Origin: Tabrizicola sp.
GTDB taxonomy: Bacteria; Pseudomonadota; Alphaproteobacteria; Rhodobacterales; Rhodobacteraceae
Length of the DNA stretch: 32,460 bases
Assembly: GCA_012032275.1 (NCBI GenBank)
Contig: JAAURK010000007.1
Coordinates: 1-32,460, forward strand
Direction: 5' to 3'
The notes under the pieces are model-generated. The model was given only the letters and a program-made list of their open reading frames with translations. It was not told the origin of the DNA and searched no databases. Below are positions 29,802 to 32,460 of this stretch, piece by piece. Position 1 is the first letter of the stretch. The number at the start of each line of letters is the position of its first letter. The position numbers and the translations under genes are program-made.

Positions 29802-29816
29802 TTGGAATAGTTCTAA
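29802..29816. promoter_or_regulatory. Imperfect 6-3-6 dyad TTGGAA-TAG-TTCTAA (minus: TTAGAA-CTA-TTCCAA); resembles an Irr/ICE box
   Basis: One mismatch in the dyad; lies directly upstream of the candidate -35 of nifU. Confidence 0.4.
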
Positions 29817-29820
29817 GTCG

Positions 29821-29844
29821 AGGGACGGGCGATAGTCCCGCCCT
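29821..29844. repeat. REP-like hairpin AGGGaCGGG-cgatagt-CCCGCCCT at dgkA 3' end
   Basis: 8-bp stem with a single bulged A; right arm covers the first two bases of the dgkA stop triplet (CTA, 29843-29845). Confidence 0.4.
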
Positions 29845-30217
29845 ACCAGATCACCACCCAGCCCGCATAAAGCCCGGTGGCCAGAAGGGTACACATCACG
29901 GCAAACGACCCCATGTCCTTCGCGTTCTTGGCAAATTCCGACCAGCCGGGCGAGGCATTGTCGACCAGCTCCTCGATCGCGGTGTTCAGCGCCTCGACCG
30001 CCAGCACGATCAGCGAGAGGACGGCCAGCCCCAGAAATTCGGGCAGGGTCGCGCCCACGATGGCAAACAGGACGGCAAGGACGACGAGCCCGAGCAGCTC
30101 TTGCCGGAAGGCCGATTCCCGCAAAAGCCGCCGTGCGCCGCCGATGGAATATCCCGCAGCCGCCAGAAAATGCGCAAGGCCGGTCTTCCTCGCCGGTTTC
30201 TCGATGGGCGCGGTCAT
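29843..30217 (-). CDS. dgkA: Diacylglycerol kinase
   Basis: 124 aa; three TM helices, VLAVEALNTAIEELVDNASPGWSEFAKNAKDMGSFAVM. Confidence 0.94.
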   Translation of the reverse strand: MTAPIEKPARKTGLAHFLAAAGYSIGGARRLLRESAFRQELLGLVVLAVLFAIVGATLPEFLGLAVLSLIVLAVEALNTAIEELVDNASPGWSEFAKNAKDMGSFAVMCTLLATGLYAGWVVIW

Positions 30218-30220
30218 GGT

Positions 30221-31858
30221 TCAGCCGGCCCTGATGCGGCAGGGGTCAGCCAGATCCAGCGCCTCGTCCTCGGCAGTGGTGATGACATCCAGCATGTCGA
30301 TCACCGTTGAAAACATGTTGTCCTGTGACACCGCTTCACCCATCCGTTCGGCCATGCAGGCCTGATCCAGCCCCAGACTTGCACGGAACCGTTCGGACAT
30401 CCAGATCACCATCGGCACATGCGTCTGCACCTCTGGTGCCATGAAATAGGGCGTGCCATGCAGATAGATGCCGCCCTCGCCCAGACTTTCGCCATGGTCG
30501 GAGACATAATACATCGCCGGGATCACCCTATCCTGCGCGTCAAGCCGATCGATCACCTCGGACAGGAAATAATCGGTGTAGGCGATCGTGTTGTCGTAGG
30601 CGTTGACGATTTCTTCGGTGGAGCAGTCGGTAAGCTCCGGCGTCTTGCAGGCGGGGGCGAAGATCTCCCGCTCGGGCGGATAACGCAGCCAGTAGCTTGG
30701 CCCGTGGCTGCCGATCTGGTGCAGCACGATCACCGTGTTTTCGGTCATCGTCTCGGCCACCCCCTGCAGGCGCTGCAGAAACACGCCATCGATGCATTCC
30801 GGCTGACAGAACTCTGCCCCGTCCTTTGCGGTCATGAAGCGCGAGGGAACCCGCGTCGCCACATCCTTGTCACCGGTGTTGTTGTCCCACCATTCCACCT
30901 TGAACCCGGCATGAACCAGAACGTCGAGGAGGTTCTCATGGCCAAGACCGCCTTCATAGGAATAGTCCGACCGGGTCAGCGGCGAGAACATGCAAGGCAG
31001 CGAGGTTGCCGTCGCGGTACCACAGCTCGTCGCGCTGGAGAAATAGAGGATATCGCGCTGCGCCAGTTCCGGGTTGGTTTCGCGCGCGTAACCGTTCAGC
31101 GACCAGCTTGCCGCCCGCCCGGTCTCTCCCGCCACGATGACCATCAGCACCGGCTTTGTCGCCGCTGCCAGAAATGGCCCCGGCTTCGCATCGGTGCCCG
31201 TCGGTTCCACCACCACCTGGGTCGATTTCAGCATCATCTTGGCATATCGCAGCGCGCCGCTGATGGGGGCGAGGGGCTGCACCGATCCCATCAGCTCCTT
31301 GTTGCTGCGCAGCACCGTCGAATAGCCCTTGAGGTTGGTGAAGAGGAGCCCGAGCACGAGGGCTGCCGATCCAATCGTCGCAACCACCCAGCCGCCCAAT
31401 GCCCGCCACCGCGTCTGGCGGCGGACCCTGACCAGAATGATCAGCGCGGACGGCAAGAGCCCGAACAGCGCCACATGCATCAGAAAGGCGGGGGTGATCA
31501 GGTGTTTGCCTTCTGCGACGGTCGTGGTCATCGCGTTCTGGATCATCTCGCGGTCGATCATCACGCCAAGCTGGTCCATGTAGTAGGAGGTGACGCCCGC
31601 AATCATCACCAGTGCCACCAGCACCGGTTTCTGCGCCTGACGGACGGCAAGCAGCAAGATCACCAGCAGAAGCAGCGCCCAGACCGCCCCGGCAAAAACC
31701 AGTGCGGCGACGGACCTGCCTTCGAAGATGCCGAAGAGGCGTGACCAGAAGGTCGCGTTGCACAGGGCCAGCAGATAAAGGCTGACGGCCAGGTTGAGGA
31801 CAAAGGCCGACAGCGTCGGCCGGGTGCCGGCAAGCCCGGCCTCTGATGTTGTGGACAT
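30221..31858 (-). CDS. Phosphoethanolamine--lipid A transferase family (sulfatase fold, EptA-like)
   Basis: N-terminal TM region; VIVAGETGRAASWSLNGYARETNPEL, SATSCGTATATSLPCMFS, VSDHGESLGEGGIYLHGTPYFMAP. Confidence 0.94.
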   Translation of the reverse strand: MSTTSEAGLAGTRPTLSAFVLNLAVSLYLLALCNATFWSRLFGIFEGRSVAALVFAGAVWALLLLVILLLAVRQAQKPVLVALVMIAGVTSYYMDQLGVMIDREMIQNAMTTTVAEGKHLITPAFLMHVALFGLLPSALIILVRVRRQTRWRALGGWVVATIGSAALVLGLLFTNLKGYSTVLRSNKELMGSVQPLAPISGALRYAKMMLKSTQVVVEPTGTDAKPGPFLAAATKPVLMVIVAGETGRAASWSLNGYARETNPELAQRDILYFSSATSCGTATATSLPCMFSPLTRSDYSYEGGLGHENLLDVLVHAGFKVEWWDNNTGDKDVATRVPSRFMTAKDGAEFCQPECIDGVFLQRLQGVAETMTENTVIVLHQIGSHGPSYWLRYPPEREIFAPACKTPELTDCSTEEIVNAYDNTIAYTDYFLSEVIDRLDAQDRVIPAMYYVSDHGESLGEGGIYLHGTPYFMAPEVQTHVPMVIWMSERFRASLGLDQACMAERMGEAVSQDNMFSTVIDMLDVITTAEDEALDLADPCRIRAG

Positions 31859-31926
31859 GCTCTTACCTGTGGTGTCGCGCAGACCTACGTCCTTGGCCCC
31901 GGCCATTCAATCTCTGCATGCTCTTT

Positions 31927-31950
31927 TGGCGTAAGCAGGCGCTTACGCCA
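31927..31950. repeat. Perfect stem-loop TGGCGTAAGC-AGGC-GCTTACGCCA
   Basis: 10-bp perfect arms, 4-nt loop; contains the stop codon of the DUF2867 gene; no downstream T-tract on the minus strand. Confidence 0.6.
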
Positions 31951-32445
31951 CGGGTTCCATGCGCCGCAGCATGGCGCGCACGATCGCCGGATGCACCAGC
32001 CCGACGGGAATCATATAGGCCCGGCCAAAGGCGTTCAGCGTGACGACGGAAGCGGTGATCCAGGTCTGCGGGCCGTCCATGTCGACCGAAACCATCACCT
32101 GCAGATGCCGGTCTTCTGCGGTCAGCACCATCTGCGTCGGGCTCAGCTCCGCGATCCGGAAGAAGTCCAGCCGTCGCCGATCCGGGCATCGCCGGACCGT
32201 CGCCCGGAAAAGCCGCCGATCGGGCGGACGCCGAAGAGCCGCGAGACCCGATCGCGAATGGCGAAGGAAAGGCCAAGGCCGGGCAACGGCCGCGCCATCA
32301 TCGCGTCCCAAAGCTCCAGCGGGGTCATCGGCCGCGGCAGAAGGGCAGTCTGGCAATCCAGATAGGCAAGCCCGGCCGGATCCGCGACCAGCCGCGCCGC
32401 ATCGGGCGGTCGGCTTGCGCGAACGTCACGCACCGCTACGGTCAC
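31943..32445 (-). CDS. DUF2867 domain-containing protein (frame break near 32164-32170; may start at or beyond window end)
   Basis: PLPGLGLSFAIRDRVSRLFGVRPIGGFSGRRSGDARIGD / RLDFFRIAELSPTQMVLTAEDRHLQVMVSVDMDGPQTWITASVVTLNAFGRAYMIPVGLVHPAIVRAMLRRM across two frames. Confidence 0.75.
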
Positions 32446-32460
32446 CGGCCGCCCCCGGGC

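Overview
High-GC alphaproteobacterial chromosomal segment whose proteins and gene order look like Rhodobacteraceae (inference, not searched). It is mostly core and housekeeping genes: a class I PHA synthase fragment, MATE transporter, gltX, alpha/beta hydrolase, DUF1801, zincin-like metallopeptidase, TAT-exported MBL hydrolase, a large uncharacterised helical protein, PfkB kinase, nadE, a long MORN-repeat protein, CbiX-like chelatase, DUF1028, a RES-domain protein, trxB, an Lrp/AsnC regulator, pgeF, a MidA-like methyltransferase, lgt, BMFP/UbiK-like, VOC, TIGR02186 plus TSUP exporter, pnp plus a BMP-type nucleoside ABC transporter, rimI-tsaB-nifU, dgkA-eptA and DUF2867. I saw no tRNA, rRNA, CRISPR array or transposase. 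Second-look items: (i) at least seven single-base frame breaks, several in genes expected to be intact (trxB, lgt), suggesting indel errors in the assembly; (ii) an uncharacterised ~515-aa helical protein (6575-8124); (iii) a RES-domain gene with no Xre partner, start/stop-coupled to trxB; (iv) an 18-19 unit MORN protein with alternating F/W repeat types; (v) candidate operators: a perfect dyad between trxB and lrp, an Irr-box-like site upstream of nifU, a dyad upstream of the BMP operon, and a perfect hairpin upstream of eptA.
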